A stretch of DNA of 64,000 nucleotides from Ptiloglossa arizonensis (lineage: Eukaryota; Arthropoda; Insecta; Hymenoptera; Colletidae), in the NCBI RefSeq assembly GCF_051014685.1, contig NC_135054.1, positions 9,056,001-9,120,000 of the forward strand, in the 5' to 3' direction. How positions within the stretch are numbered: position 1 is the stretch's first letter; every line of letters begins with the position of its first letter. Below are positions 13,700-25,859 of this stretch, in pieces. Both the position numbers and the translations under genes were made by a program. The notes under the pieces were generated by a model. It saw nothing but the letters and a program-made list of their open reading frames with translations. It was not told where the DNA came from and searched no databases.

Positions 13700-14716
13700 T
13701 CCACAAACGTTAAATTTTTTTATTTTACTTCAGTACTCTCTTACGATATATTACATTATTAGTATATACATTTCTTTCCACACATAGCTCACATATATTT
13801 TCAGGCAAAAGTTTTGTTTACGAAATGCTTTAATTTTCTGCGAACTTTCTCAATTTTAATTTTCATTAACAAATAAGATTATCGAAGCATCCTACTTTAA
13901 GTAAACGATACGATACGCTATGAAATAACATTTTTTTTTAGATTATCGTTGTTTCATGCAGAGTTTTGATGTCAGAATAATATTCGTTACATAGAACATT
14001 ATAAAATCAATCCCAAAACTTGTACAGTTGATTAATTTAGTTAGACAATCTTATACTAGTTGTGTATTTCTTTGCACAGTTTTCAAGTATTATGAATTAA
14101 AATAGTCAAAGTTGCAGTTTAAAATTTATTCATTTAATAATATATTAAACAAACAAGTTCAAAGTAATTCATTTAATAATAATAATGATATTGAATATAA
14201 AATAAAACATTGAAGTGACAATCGAATAGTTCATAATGTATATTATCTATTTAATGTATATAATATATCTGTCTTATTGTTTACATAACGTTTTGAAAAA
14301 TATTTTACAGTAATTGTTTATGCCATTTTTATTAATGTACTTTCACCTTCAAGTTCTTGATGAAATTCTTATATATTCTGAACTAAAATTCGTCCTTACA
14401 TCAATATAGTTTAGAATTTGAAGAATTGAAAGGTCAATCCATCACAATGAATTAGTTACAGCTGATACAATTATTTCGCGTACATTTGCTGCAGACATTT
14501 GCATGGTATACAACAAAAAAAGATGGGTTTTAAACTCATGTTATAAAATTACATTGACCATAGACATTAAGCTATCAAATTGTTTAAAAAGATGTTTTCT
14601 TAAACTAGTAAGTACCTATGCAAATGACTGAATTTGTCATGTTTTTATGTAATATTTTTATTTTTCTACTCACCTATGAAGTTTCATTCAAATTGACACC
14701 TTATATGGTTACCCCA
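13700..14716. other. AT-rich DNA without a supported gene
   Basis: No coding region, RNA gene or transposon end is seen. Confidence 0.4.
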
Positions 14717-14720
14717 TTAA

Positions 14721-14960
14721 CACGTTGACTGCCACGTAAGTTTTCTATATTTAAAGATACTCTTGACATTTGTTTAAACCATAGTGTAAAAAGTAGAAAA
14801 ATTCGATAATTTATCTGTGTACTTCTTATCCTATAGTATTACTAACGACACAAAGATTATTTGGAAGTTTACAAGTATTAGGATTCATTTCTTGTGAGCT
14901 ATTGAAACAAACGTAAATTTGGAGCACCTGTTACTAGTGATCACCATGTCACTCAACGTG
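14721..14960. mobile_element. TTAA-flanked 240-bp MITE (CACGTTGA ends)
   Basis: TTAA, then CACGTTGACTGCCACG. The right end complements CACGTTGAGTGACATG and is followed by TTAA. Exact TTAA on both sides with inverted ends supports piggyBac-type mobilisation. It is non-coding. Confidence 0.75.
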
Positions 14961-15644
14961 TTAATATTTAATTTAAAATAACAATTTTATTTATTCCATA
15001 CTTTTATTTTTTTAATATTTTATTGTTCAATACAAAATGTAATCAGTATTTATAAACTGTTTGATCAAACATTATTACTATATTCTACTAGTGCCATTGA
15101 TAAAAAGAAAGAAATACCATATAAATACATGACCATCAATGTTTCTATTTTAATTATTAAAACTTGTAGATTAGTACAAAGATTTCAGAATTCAAATAAA
15201 CTCTCAAATATATAAACACAACTGAGTGTGTCATTAACACAGCAGAATGTAAACAAATTATTGTCAGATATGGAATAACAATAAGTTTCTGATAGTATTG
15301 GTTTATGAAAGAAAGCATTCATAAACCTATGTTTGTATGAAATATTTCACTATTTGAACAAGTAATTTTGGAAGTAAATGGATAAATGGATAAATGAAAC
15401 AAGTGAAAATTACCTAAAAGTAGTATTAAAAACATAAAAGTTGGAGAAAATTTATTGAAATTAGTTAAAGCTTACTTTCGTTTTATCTGACACAACATAA
15501 ATTTAGAATTTAGTAAAAATTCCATTTTCCTCTTTAGGTGTGTACATTTAAATCATGCAGATTTATATAAAAAATTTCAATTATGAAATGTAAATATTTA
15601 TTTACAAATTTTAATATAATTACATGATGGAATGGTTATATTAA

Positions 15645-15885
15645 CCCTTACCACTCCTATATCACGTGTGGCTCGACATCGCATTTCTTATATCAACTTG
15701 AATGTCGAGCTAGACTCGTCATTATACAGCAACCTTACTACTTAATATAAATGAAAAATATATTTGTTAGACACTCTGCACTGTTACAATACAACATTTT
15801 ATTGGAACACTCTTTTTTTATCTATTTTGTAAATTAATTGAGGATTTACTGGTAAGTAAACAAAAAAATTAAGGAGTGCAAAGAG
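15645..15885. mobile_element. TTAA-flanked 241-bp MITE (CCCTTACCACTCCT ends)
   Basis: TTAA, then CCCTTACCACTCCTAT. The right end is the complement of CTCTTTGCACTCCTT, followed by TTAA. An internal GTCGAGCTAGACTCG palindrome is present. A half copy (GCGAGTCTAGCTC, then CAAAGGGTTAA) lies at 21052-21090. Confidence 0.7.
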
Positions 15886-15899
15886 TTAACTCTCACGTA

Positions 15900-17030
15900 G
15901 TAGTGCTTGGATCTTTTTAAATTTTAATCTGTTAGAGAATAACATATTCAAATCCGAAGTCTAAAATGATTTGGTTCATTGGGCATAAATTAAAATGTAC
16001 ATTGTTTTTTAATTCTCTTTCTTTACATTCTTTATGTTCCCTGCCTTCATTTGGATGTTGATAATTTCTTTGTTAATTCTCTTATCTTTTATTTATTACA
16101 AAATTCTTATTTATTATGTATATAGTATAATCGTAATCTTTGAAATACAGTGTTGTCTCCAGAATTGGTAGTTTATAACTATTCTAGAACTAGCTAGCAG
16201 GTCATTATCTCCACTCAACAGGGAGAGTGGAGCTTCTAATTAGAGGTGGAAGGAGCCAACCTCAAGGTTTAGTCAGATTGGTGATTAGATAGCCTTTGCT
16301 GACATTTAAACATAATCTCATGAACAAAATTTTTTAAATTCGTGTAGTTTGATTTCACTTTTATAAAAATGTTCCTTATATCTATGAGGCTTATCTTATG
16401 AAAATGAGACTAAATATGATATAATTAAGATGATTCTAAATTGATAATAATATCATCATACATAATGCACATAAACGTACTGTGAAATGGACGATTAAGA
16501 AGTACATAGATAAAATAAGTCCTCTCTTTTAAATTAATATAAAATTTTTACTGTTTTTTTTCATCAAAAAATGCAAACTTTCAATATCTTCAGTGTCATT
16601 TTTATCCACTGCATGTGACCTACAGTTACCTACTAGAAGAATTATATTCCCTTGTATGCTTAGAAAATATGTGCTTCAAACGTGCTTGAAGCACTTAAAA
16701 TATACAATCATAAAATAATGTAAATTTGATTAAAGAAAACTTATATGTATGTAACTCTTATATTTCTTTTGATTCACCCTCATTCTTTTTCATTTGTGTT
16801 CACTCAATCATACACTTTCTTTTCTTGTCATCGTCGGCAAAACATAAAAGTCAACACTCGAATCGTTGAAATTGAGCAAGCTCCATAAACTTAATCGCTT
16901 CCACAATTGGAGTCTCATACTGCCACTTCTGAAGATAACACTGTATTACATTTTGTATTAAAGTGTAGTAAATGAAAATCTAATATTCCTTTAAATGATG
17001 TTCAGTTCATGAGAAATATAGTAATATATA
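15900..17030. other. AT-rich DNA without a supported gene
   Basis: A short hairpin-forming patch near 16210-16290 (CTCCACTCAACAGGGAGAGTGGAG) is the only structure noticed. Confidence 0.4.
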
Positions 17031-17036
17031 GATATA

Positions 17037-18647
17037 CAGTAACACCCGGATATTTGTCCAACTTTGACGAAGAGAATCAAACAGTTACACTATAATTAAG
17101 CTAGATAGAAAAACATTAGCAGTAAACTTCGGTCTACTGATCTGAAATTAATAGGTGCATTTTGTATATATTGAATTATAATCTTTACGAGAGTAATGGA
17201 CTGACAAAGCTTTTCTGATGAAAATAAGAACAAGCAGAACGTCCTTCATCTATGAACTAACAAACATAATCTCTAGAAAGACTAGATTATATGAACACAC
17301 ATATACAAATAAGTTCATACATTCCGTTGGTGTACAGATTCTTTCAGTTTTTTGTCGAATCTTGATCGAATATTGTTTCTTTAATAAGTTATACAATTGA
17401 CTAAAAACAGTTTTTAATCATATCAATTATGCAAAATAGATTGACAAAAGTATCGATAAAACGAAAACTAGTGATATTTATTCGACGTTTAAGAAACTTT
17501 GCATTGGTGCTATATCAAATTATTCAGAGGATAATAATAACGATAGTTATAGTGAACGATTAATAATAAATTTAATGAATGATTTATTTTTAAATCTCAT
17601 GTTAATAATTTTCCTACGAGAGGAGTTATAAAAATTGAGTTGAGGCATGTTATCGTGCACGATTCACGAAAAATGTCCGATAGCCAACTACTAGTCTAGC
17701 ATAGCACTTTATGGTTAAAATTTTGAAATTAATTCAGAATAATTTTCATGTCTTTGAAAAAAAAGTAGTAGGAGTTGAAAATTAATGAAATTGTTTACAC
17801 GTGTGTACTCTCAAACGTACAAATACGTCCTAAAACTTTCCTTTTTTGAAAACAAATAAGATTAAACATTTACTATATTAATGACCTCAGTAGCATATTG
17901 ACTTTTCTCTTAAATAGCTAGAATTCATTTAATCTAGTACATTTACCAGCACAAAACTTATTAGAACTAGTTTCTTTCGGATTTATCGTTTAATATATAA
18001 GTAAATATAATCTAAATTATATCGTGTTTGATCTCATTTTAATGAGAAATATCTGACAAATGTACAACAATAACATTTTTATTAACAAAAGACCAATAAT
18101 AAAAAAAGTTCATCTTTGCATTAGTTCATCGACACAAGCATTTATCTTATCGGCTAGTGTCACATTGTAGTCAACTGAAGTGTTACATTAATCGCTTGAC
18201 TAGTTCCAAGGGAAACCTCTCACACCCCAATAGTAGTAGGGATAAACTTATCACACTTATTGTGGACATCAATTTTACATTTATCGCAACAATACTATAC
18301 ATTTTTTGATATCGACATCATTATGCTACAGAAGGTAGCTGAGGCCCGCCGCGACACTGAAAGAGAGAAGGTGAAACAAAACGGTCTTCGTTAGGCGGGT
18401 CTTTGACCGGAATCTACGGACGAGAAGATTAATAATTAGTAAAATGTGAGTCATCAAAGTCATCTGTTCTGTAACGAACTGTTTAGTTCTAAAAAGTTTT
18501 GTGCCAGCCAGTACAAATAGAAATTGGTGCGCGTGCTCCTGCATGCTCCTCTTACCTCTAGTAGTGCTTAATAAATAAAAAATATGATAGAAATGACTCT
18601 GTTGATATTTATCCGGGTTAAAAAGTGGACAATTATTCGGGTTACTG
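17037..18647. mobile_element. Pogo-like element, terminal repeats only
   Basis: TA then CAGTAACACCCGGATATTTG, then TCCAACTTT. The right end complements CAGTAACCCGAATAATTGTC, then CACTTT, followed by TA. The CAGT start, the TA target and similar arms suggest a Tc1/mariner-pogo element of 1611 bp. No transposase was recognised inside; a GC-richer stretch at 18330-18560 is unclassified. Confidence 0.55.
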
Positions 18648-18659
18648 TATAGACTGTAT

Positions 18660-19600
18660 ACCGCTCCAGGAGTGCTGGAAATTAGTATTTTTTTATTTTA
18701 ACTTTTTTTTCGGTTTCCAAGTTGATGTACTCAAGTTTATAAAGGAAAAATTACTCTGTGTACAAATTTACTGTTACATTACATTGTTCTTAATGATACT
18801 TTTGTTGGAACTACTTTTTCTAAGATTTATTTTATACAAACACATTATACAATTCTTTCTTGTTAATTTCAAAAGGGATAACAATTTATTTTTTCAAATT
18901 TGTAGTGTGAAACTCAAATACAATTCTTATACATTTCAATGAATATTTTGCAATTAGAGAAATACATAAATTACTTTTGAAACATCTGTTATTAATGCAC
19001 ATGGAAAACATTGTAATTCATAACGTTGCTGCAGACAAATTCAAGAATAGACAGAGATCATACTTAAAATATGTATACAACATTAAAACTATGTAATTTT
19101 GTATATTTACTTGTTGTATCTTTAAACTATAATATGTACATTGTACTATGTGTTTTCAACCACTTTTACATATAATTACAGATAGAAAGAAAAATATTTA
19201 TGGATGGTTTGTACATGTTTGCATTTTATCCGTTACAATCTTTTGTGGTCAGATTACTGAACGATGGATTGGTTAGAGCTATTATATAAGAGGTACAATA
19301 CAACAGTATATATGTACTTGAAGAATGTCCTGTAAAATGCATAAACAATGTAAAGTTTTCTTTCTTTAATGAATTTCTATTTACATATAAAAGATAATAT
19401 GTGTTATTAATGTTTATTAAAAGAATTATACCTTAAAGTTTTGAAGTGTAAGATACCTTGCAAAGCAGTATCCAATGTGAAGACCATGTTTCTGAAGAGA
19501 AATATCGGATAGATACGCAAATGCATGTTTTTCTCTCTTAATTTTGTAATTTGTATAGTAAAAGTTGAATAACTGCATGAAAATCGTAACCTGAGCCAGG
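18660..19600. other. AT-rich DNA without a supported gene
   Basis: A 105-residue open frame at 18625-18942 is Phe/Leu/Ile-rich, as expected from T-rich DNA, and has no further support. Confidence 0.4.
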
Positions 19601-19614
19601 CACTTATATATATA

Positions 19615-20045
19615 TTTTTTTTTACGCGGGCGAAATTTTCGAAAGTCTCCCCGGACTCCTTGGGGTAGGGCCGAGAAGAATGTGGGATTCCCTGCATCCG
19701 GAAACACCGGGATCCCTCGTGCAACTCGGTCACCACGCCCTTTCACAATCCCCTTTGGGATTCCCTGCCTCCGTCTACCGTCGACGCTTATCTTGTATTC
19801 CTTATAGCAAGGTCACCCACCTCCCGGGTGAGGCAGGAGCGGAGACACGAGGCGTGAGGCTAACGTGTCTCCGCCCACTACTATGGGGGGGAGGGGACTC
19901 TCTCACGGCCCGTTATTTCTCGCTGCTGAGCATACCTCTCACCACGCCCGGCAATGAGAGATCCGCCCCTATTATCACGCCCAGGACACGGTGCTCACCC
20001 GCCCAGACGGGGCACACCTCCAGTGTATGCTGCGCTGTGTCCTAG
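19615..20045 (-). mobile_element. R1-like retrotransposon 3' fragment
   Basis: An abruptly GC-rich stretch. On the minus strand it ends GGAGTCCGGGGAGACTTTCG and then an A-rich tail at about 19612-19625. It shares blocks such as CCGCCCACTACTAT and CACCACGCCCGGCA with the fragments at 34.0 kb and 51.7 kb. It is a 5'-truncated insertion, typical of non-LTR retrotransposons. Confidence 0.7.
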
Positions 20046-20049
20046 TCGC

Positions 20050-23000
20050 CTCTTTGTCTATACTGCTCGAACTGTCCCTCGAAGCTCATTTTTGTTTATA
20101 AAAAGAAAAGAATAATACGTGAAAGAGAAAGAGGCCCGAGAATCGAGGTGAGAAAAGAAACATATCGGTGAGATTTTGAATGAAACTTCTACATTGTATT
20201 TTTGAGGATTTTCTAATTAAAATTGAAACCACACACGTTATAATGGAATTATAAATATAATACGTTATATTTATTTATTTATTTATGTGGTGAGAATAAA
20301 ATGATTGACTGTCGAATTCCGTAACATCTCTACACCATGGAAATCAGAGACCCTTTAGTGTTTATTTCTTATCACCCGGCTAGGCTGGAATACTCGAAAC
20401 ATTGCGCGTTCCATCCTCGATTTGTATATTGAATATTTCCCCACATTTAATAGTTCGTTAAATATCGTTTATATATATCATATATTAAAATTTTTAATTC
20501 GTCAGACTGTATCCTATTTGATTTAATTTCAATCAGAAAAAAAACTCATAAATATATTGCTCAAAAGTTTTATTAAAGAAAAAAATATAAATAAAAAGGT
20601 TTCACGAATATGCGAGCTCAGATCGAGTAACAGTGTCCGGCCACTGTGTTTCGTGACGTGTCAAGGAGATTACCTCATAATGGTGGGGATGAACAACAGA
20701 CAATTATGCCGCAGATCGTTTCTCACAGTTACTCAACTTTTACTGTATATAGAATTCAGACTTTACAGTTTCCTTAATCATTATAGTAAATTACATGTAC
20801 TTCTTGTCTATTCAGTCTTTATTGCTTCGATGAAAAAGATAGAATAATATCAGATGTATATAATAGTAAAAATGATCAATTAACTATCTTATCAGAAAAA
20901 AATTCTTATATTTTATCAACTCGAAACAAACATAAATAAAGGTTCGAGAATAAAATCTCGTGTAGTGAAAACATAATATTACGTTTTTAAAGTATTCAAA
21001 ATGTTACCTATTAAATGTAACACACCCAAGTAAAACAATTTCAATGTTCTAGCGAGTCTAGCTCATTCACTACTTGATCACAAAGGGTTAATATATAGAA
21101 TTGACCATGAGGAATTATGATTTTTATTGATATTTTTTTTGCTGATGCACACTATTAAATTATATCAAAATCTTACTAAATCGTACTAAAATTAATTTGA
21201 TATATATTTCAATGCATTGTTAAACAAAATAACATCCAAAGGGGTCCAATTTGGACCAAAAATGAAGAGAAAAAAACATTCGATAATATAATTTCTACAT
21301 AATATGTTTATAGTACAGTTAGTTCAAGGTTTACGGTTCGAATTTTGCCTAATTTTTGTAGTCCTTATTCTCATGTACATCAGTTTGAAGAACTGGTTTC
21401 GCGACGTGTGTCGCCTCGACATTACCTATCTAAAATAAATGAACGTGCCCAAACCATTATTCAACTCGCACTTAATATTTCTCACTGTAATTTTTTGCCC
21501 ACCCTGAGTCAAACAAAAATTTCTGGAACAACTACCTCTCGCGATAACTGTTCAAATATGGTCCCGACCGATGAACCGTAAATCCGCTACTACTGTACTT
21601 CGTTATAAATATTTGCACATCAAATTTAAACATATTCAGTTTCTTATGATTCCTACACAGTTAGACCCAGTTGATGCATTGTATTCAACTTCTTTGTACA
21701 ATATTTTTCAAAATATATGAGCATAATTTCAGAGGAAAATTTAACATATTAAAATAAGAAAAAAAATTTAATAAACATACACCCAATATGACCTTGTGTT
21801 CTATTTATGGCTATTTTTGTCTACCTGTGATTCTTTCAATAAATTGAACTCTTTCTATGTTAACATACTCTGCACATTCAAGAAAGTTGCCAGCTAATTC
21901 GAACAATTGTACCTGATACTTTTGAACAAATGAGAAGTTCCATGATAAGATGTTTCGAAGCCTACATTTGGGTCGAAAGTAACTACTTCAAACAACTTCT
22001 GTGAAGATAATTGAACAAGTGATATAGTAATACAAAAATCGCTATAATTCAAAAACAAGGTCATATCAGACACATGTTTATATAAATTTTTTTCCTTTTT
22101 TTTTTGCATATTGAGTTCGCCTCTAAAGTTATGCCAACATATTGTAAAACATCCTGTATGGATATTTAACTCTACGCATAAAAAACAGTGTATCAAAATA
22201 TTTATTTTATGCATAATATTTTTTCTGTCTATTGTAATTAAGTATAAAAGGTGACGATAATTTAATTTTTTGGATGAAATTAAAACAATTAAATACAAAT
22301 CTGTCTTATTGTTTGGCCCAAGGTTTACATTCTGTACTACTCTCAGACCATAGTAGAATATAATATAAAATATAAAGTTAATATTAAATCTTTAGAAAAT
22401 ATTTGAGGTATTCTACATTTGTTTGCTATTAAATTATTGTCGAATAATCATACAGTACCTAATAATTGTATAATAATTTAATGTTGATGTTGACTTACAA
22501 ACTTTGTTTATAAAATCTAAATTATAATAATTCTTTACAATTTTACGATAAAAGGAATGAATTTGACATAACCAGTCTTTCATTTGACATATAACCAGTC
22601 TTTCAAATTCAAAAATATATGTGATGAATTTTGTTAAGTTAATAAACAATTAAATGTTTTGGTACATATATTATTTACATTTGTCATATAGTTAAATATA
22701 ATACTTCGGAATTTCAATAGTGCCTTAATTCCCCGCAAATAGGTGTGAAGAGTACAATATTTTAAAACCATTTTGTGTATTTCCCTTTTTTGATTCTTGC
22801 ATCATCATCTGAGAAGAAAACAATTTGGAACAATAGAAGTAAGGTATGGGTGCGCACCTACCCATTTTTTTATATAATTTCTTCAACTTATTATATGTAT
22901 TAGAAATCAGATCTTTCTAATAATGAGTAATTATTATCATAGTGGTAAAATACAAAAGCTAATGTCATTGTGGAATAATTCACATGAAATGGAAGAAACT

Positions 23001-24680
23001 AAAAGATACATTTTAAACAAAGTAAGAACAATATTCTATTTTCTAAATAAGTGTATTATAAGGTAATTTGATATTTCCATATATATGTCTACCTCCAACG
23101 TATGTAAACATATATAATCCAATATATTGGCAACTTGTGCCTGTGGAACACTTATTGACTTTTTAGTTAATTTGCCTCTTTGTGCGAGTATATGTGTACA
23201 CGCGTGCGTGATGTACGCGTATCTTAAATAAATATATATATGAAGTATAGAAAAAGTAGTTTTTTTTATTCTGAATGAAGGTAACAGGAGTGGTACTACG
23301 ATACGATGCGAAGGTTCAAATTATAAAACAATACATTTATTATTAAAAAATTTTAATACATTATTTTTAAATTACGGGTGTCAGTTTTCCATATGATCCA
23401 GGATATCATTTGCATAACTAGAAATATGTAATCTTGAAAGTATTTAAAATTTATATGTATGTTATAATTCAATTGCGGCATTTTTCAATTTATCAGGAAA
23501 AATTAATTGACTAATTTCATTAGTCTAAAATTTTCCTGTTGTGAACAATTTTCAGCAATTTTTGTTCATCCACATTTTCAAATAACAACTTAAGATGGAC
23601 TTTGTGTAAAACTGAAATTATAATTCAATCCTAAAATTGCATCCTATCCTTCTTTATGTATCACTACTAACAATTACCACACATAATTTACAGTGGCACC
23701 TTCGTTATAGATGCAGTTTTACCTATTACACTTATCGTATAACTAAGCATTGTCTTTATCAAACTAACAAAAATGCTCCACATGGCCAAGTTGACACTAA
23801 CTTAATTAAAAAAAAATAAGGAAATTGTGAGTTAAAACTAAGGGTGACTTTAAGCAGCAAGCCTATCATTATTTATAATTAGTGTTATATACATAAATAA
23901 AAATTTTAATATATTTAGTACTGAAAGAGAAAATTTTATAATTTTCAACGAAATAAAATTTAACTTCCATCGTAAAATTAAAAAACTTGTCACTATTATT
24001 TTATCACGAAAGAAAACAAGTGACGAGCTTTTAAATTTTATACAATGAAATCAAATTGTTATATAGAGTGCACATTTTATGTGAAGTTGTGTAGAATGTT
24101 AAATCATGCAATATGAAAGTTGATTTTAACAGAAACACAAATTTTTGTCTAGAAAAAACACTTGCTCCTTATATGTATAAATATGTCTATGATCCCTTCT
24201 TATGTGTATTTAATTAGGTAAATACATTAACTGTATTTGCATAATATATCATTTTTGACACTGCAATAGTTTGCTTTTCTAAAAGTTTGTACCACTTAGA
24301 CCTACCTTATGTGCCATATGTATAATTCATTGACCTTTAAACACTTGCTTGCTGATAGAATATTAATCATTAAAATTAAAATAATTCTCAATAATAAAGT
24401 TGACACTATGTGTTTAATATCATACATATGAATAATGTTACTTATTTAATGCTGCTAAATGGTGGCAGGTGCACACCCAAGCTGCCTATAAAATTGATAT
24501 AATATTTGGGAAATAAAGAGCTACTTTAAAGTCCTCTTATTATCACTATTCTAAATCTGCTTTTTTATACTTATTTATACTTTTCAATTGTTCTAGTATT
24601 TCATATAATTTTATGGTTTATCATCTTGACTATCCTATGCGCGGGGAGGGTACATGATTTTGTGAAACTTCAAATCAAAA
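20050..24680. other. AT-rich DNA without a supported gene
   Basis: Contents noted: a half MITE end at 21052-21090, a hairpin GGTCCAATTTGGACC at 21243-21257, and a small tandem duplication (ACCAGTCTTTCA twice) at 22565-22608. No gene is supported. Confidence 0.5.
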
Positions 24681-24688
24681 TAGTTTAA

Positions 24689-24926
24689 CCCTCTAATAAA
24701 TAATAAAAGTTGTATCATAAAAAAAAATATCAAATTCTGAAATGTATTATTTGATAAATATAAATTTGACATATTTACAACGTTTGTTATTAAAGTTTTC
24801 GACATAATGCCATTATCCAGTTGCCAATTCTTACATAAAGAAGAATAGTAATAACGAAACATTTTATGGACATTGTAAAATTTCTGATCATAGTATACAA
24901 TTTATAATTGTTCAATAATTAGAGGG
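24689..24926. mobile_element. TTAA-flanked 238-bp MITE (CCCTCTAAT ends)
   Basis: TTAA, CCCTCTAATAAATAATAA on the left; the right end complements CCCTCTAATTATTGAA and is followed by TTAA. Non-coding. A similar lone end (ACCCTCTAATAACG) occurs at 30359. Confidence 0.75.
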
Positions 24927-25172
24927 TTAATAACTATAAGCAATAATTGTCAAATAACGAAGTATAAATTTCATTTTGGTGAAATGCAATTCTCTGAAAA
25001 TGTTTTTGTTATATAATGTTTTATATGAAATAAATGCTTAAACACTAATATTGATCAAAGAGAGTGTGAAGCAGTTGCTTGTTACTACTGTTTATTTTAA
25101 TTTTTCCTTTTGATCTTAGTCTTTACTTAAATGCAAAGATTGGCAAGTATTATTTGCTAGATATGAGTATGT

Positions 25173-25451
25173 CAGCGGTTCTCAAACTTTATGATCTCTG
25201 GAGCCCTTTATACTCTTAAAAATTTATCTGGAACTTTAAGGAGCTTTTGTTTATACGAGTTCTACCTAATTACGTGTACTGAATTAGAATCTAAAACTTC
25301 AAGATATATTATATATACATATTTATTAATTAATTTATTATCTTCTATATATTATTTAATATACTTTATACATTGTTGAACATATACTATGAAAATAGTT
25401 TTGACCTTATGGAGCTCCAGGTCTCTGTGGAACACATTTTGAGAAACGTTG
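25173..25451. mobile_element. hAT-type MITE
   Basis: The left end is CAGCGGTTCTCAAACTTTAT, then GATCTCTGGAGCCC. The right end complements CAACGTTTCTCAAAATGTGT, then TCCACAGAGACC. CAG(C/G)GGTTCTCAAACTTT is a common hAT terminus. The expected 8-bp target duplications are not clearly preserved. It is non-coding. Confidence 0.65.
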
Positions 25452-25639
25452 TGACAGACAATCATGCAGATACATTATATTTCACGTAATTAAAAGTAAG
25501 TGAATTTCTAAGCTAAAGCATTGCTTCCCACTAACTACATTTCTTTCAACTATTGAACTGTTCAGAAACTTAATGTTAACATAAATCAATCATAATCAAA
25601 TTACTAACAAACTGTTTTTCTTTTCTTTCTTTTTAACAT

Positions 25640-25850
25640 TGGTTGCCCATGGCCTATAGGCTTGGAGTGCTAACAATGGAATCCACTCGCCCCGTGCTAA
25701 CACCTGGACTCTGGAACAACATCCGCGTTCGATCGATTCACCAACCAGATGACCACCTTCGTCGTTCGCATCACCAGCCCTGTTTGTCAAGTTTATCCAT
25801 CCTGTATCCTCTCCGTGTTTTTAAATCTCGTTATTTCGATTAAGTTGTTT
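25640..25850. other. GC-rich unclassified island
   Basis: About 210 bp of much higher GC than its surroundings, open on both strands for about 65 residues. No family signature is seen. An old retrotransposon fragment is the likeliest explanation. Confidence 0.3.
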
Positions 25851-25859
25851 TACTCGTTT

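Noticed and set aside
18625..18942. 105-residue hydrophobic frame
   Set aside because: Phe/Leu/Ile content follows from T-rich DNA; no start context, splice sites or homology.
21894..22298. 134-residue minus-strand frame
   Set aside because: No motif and a low-complexity composition; judged a chance open frame.
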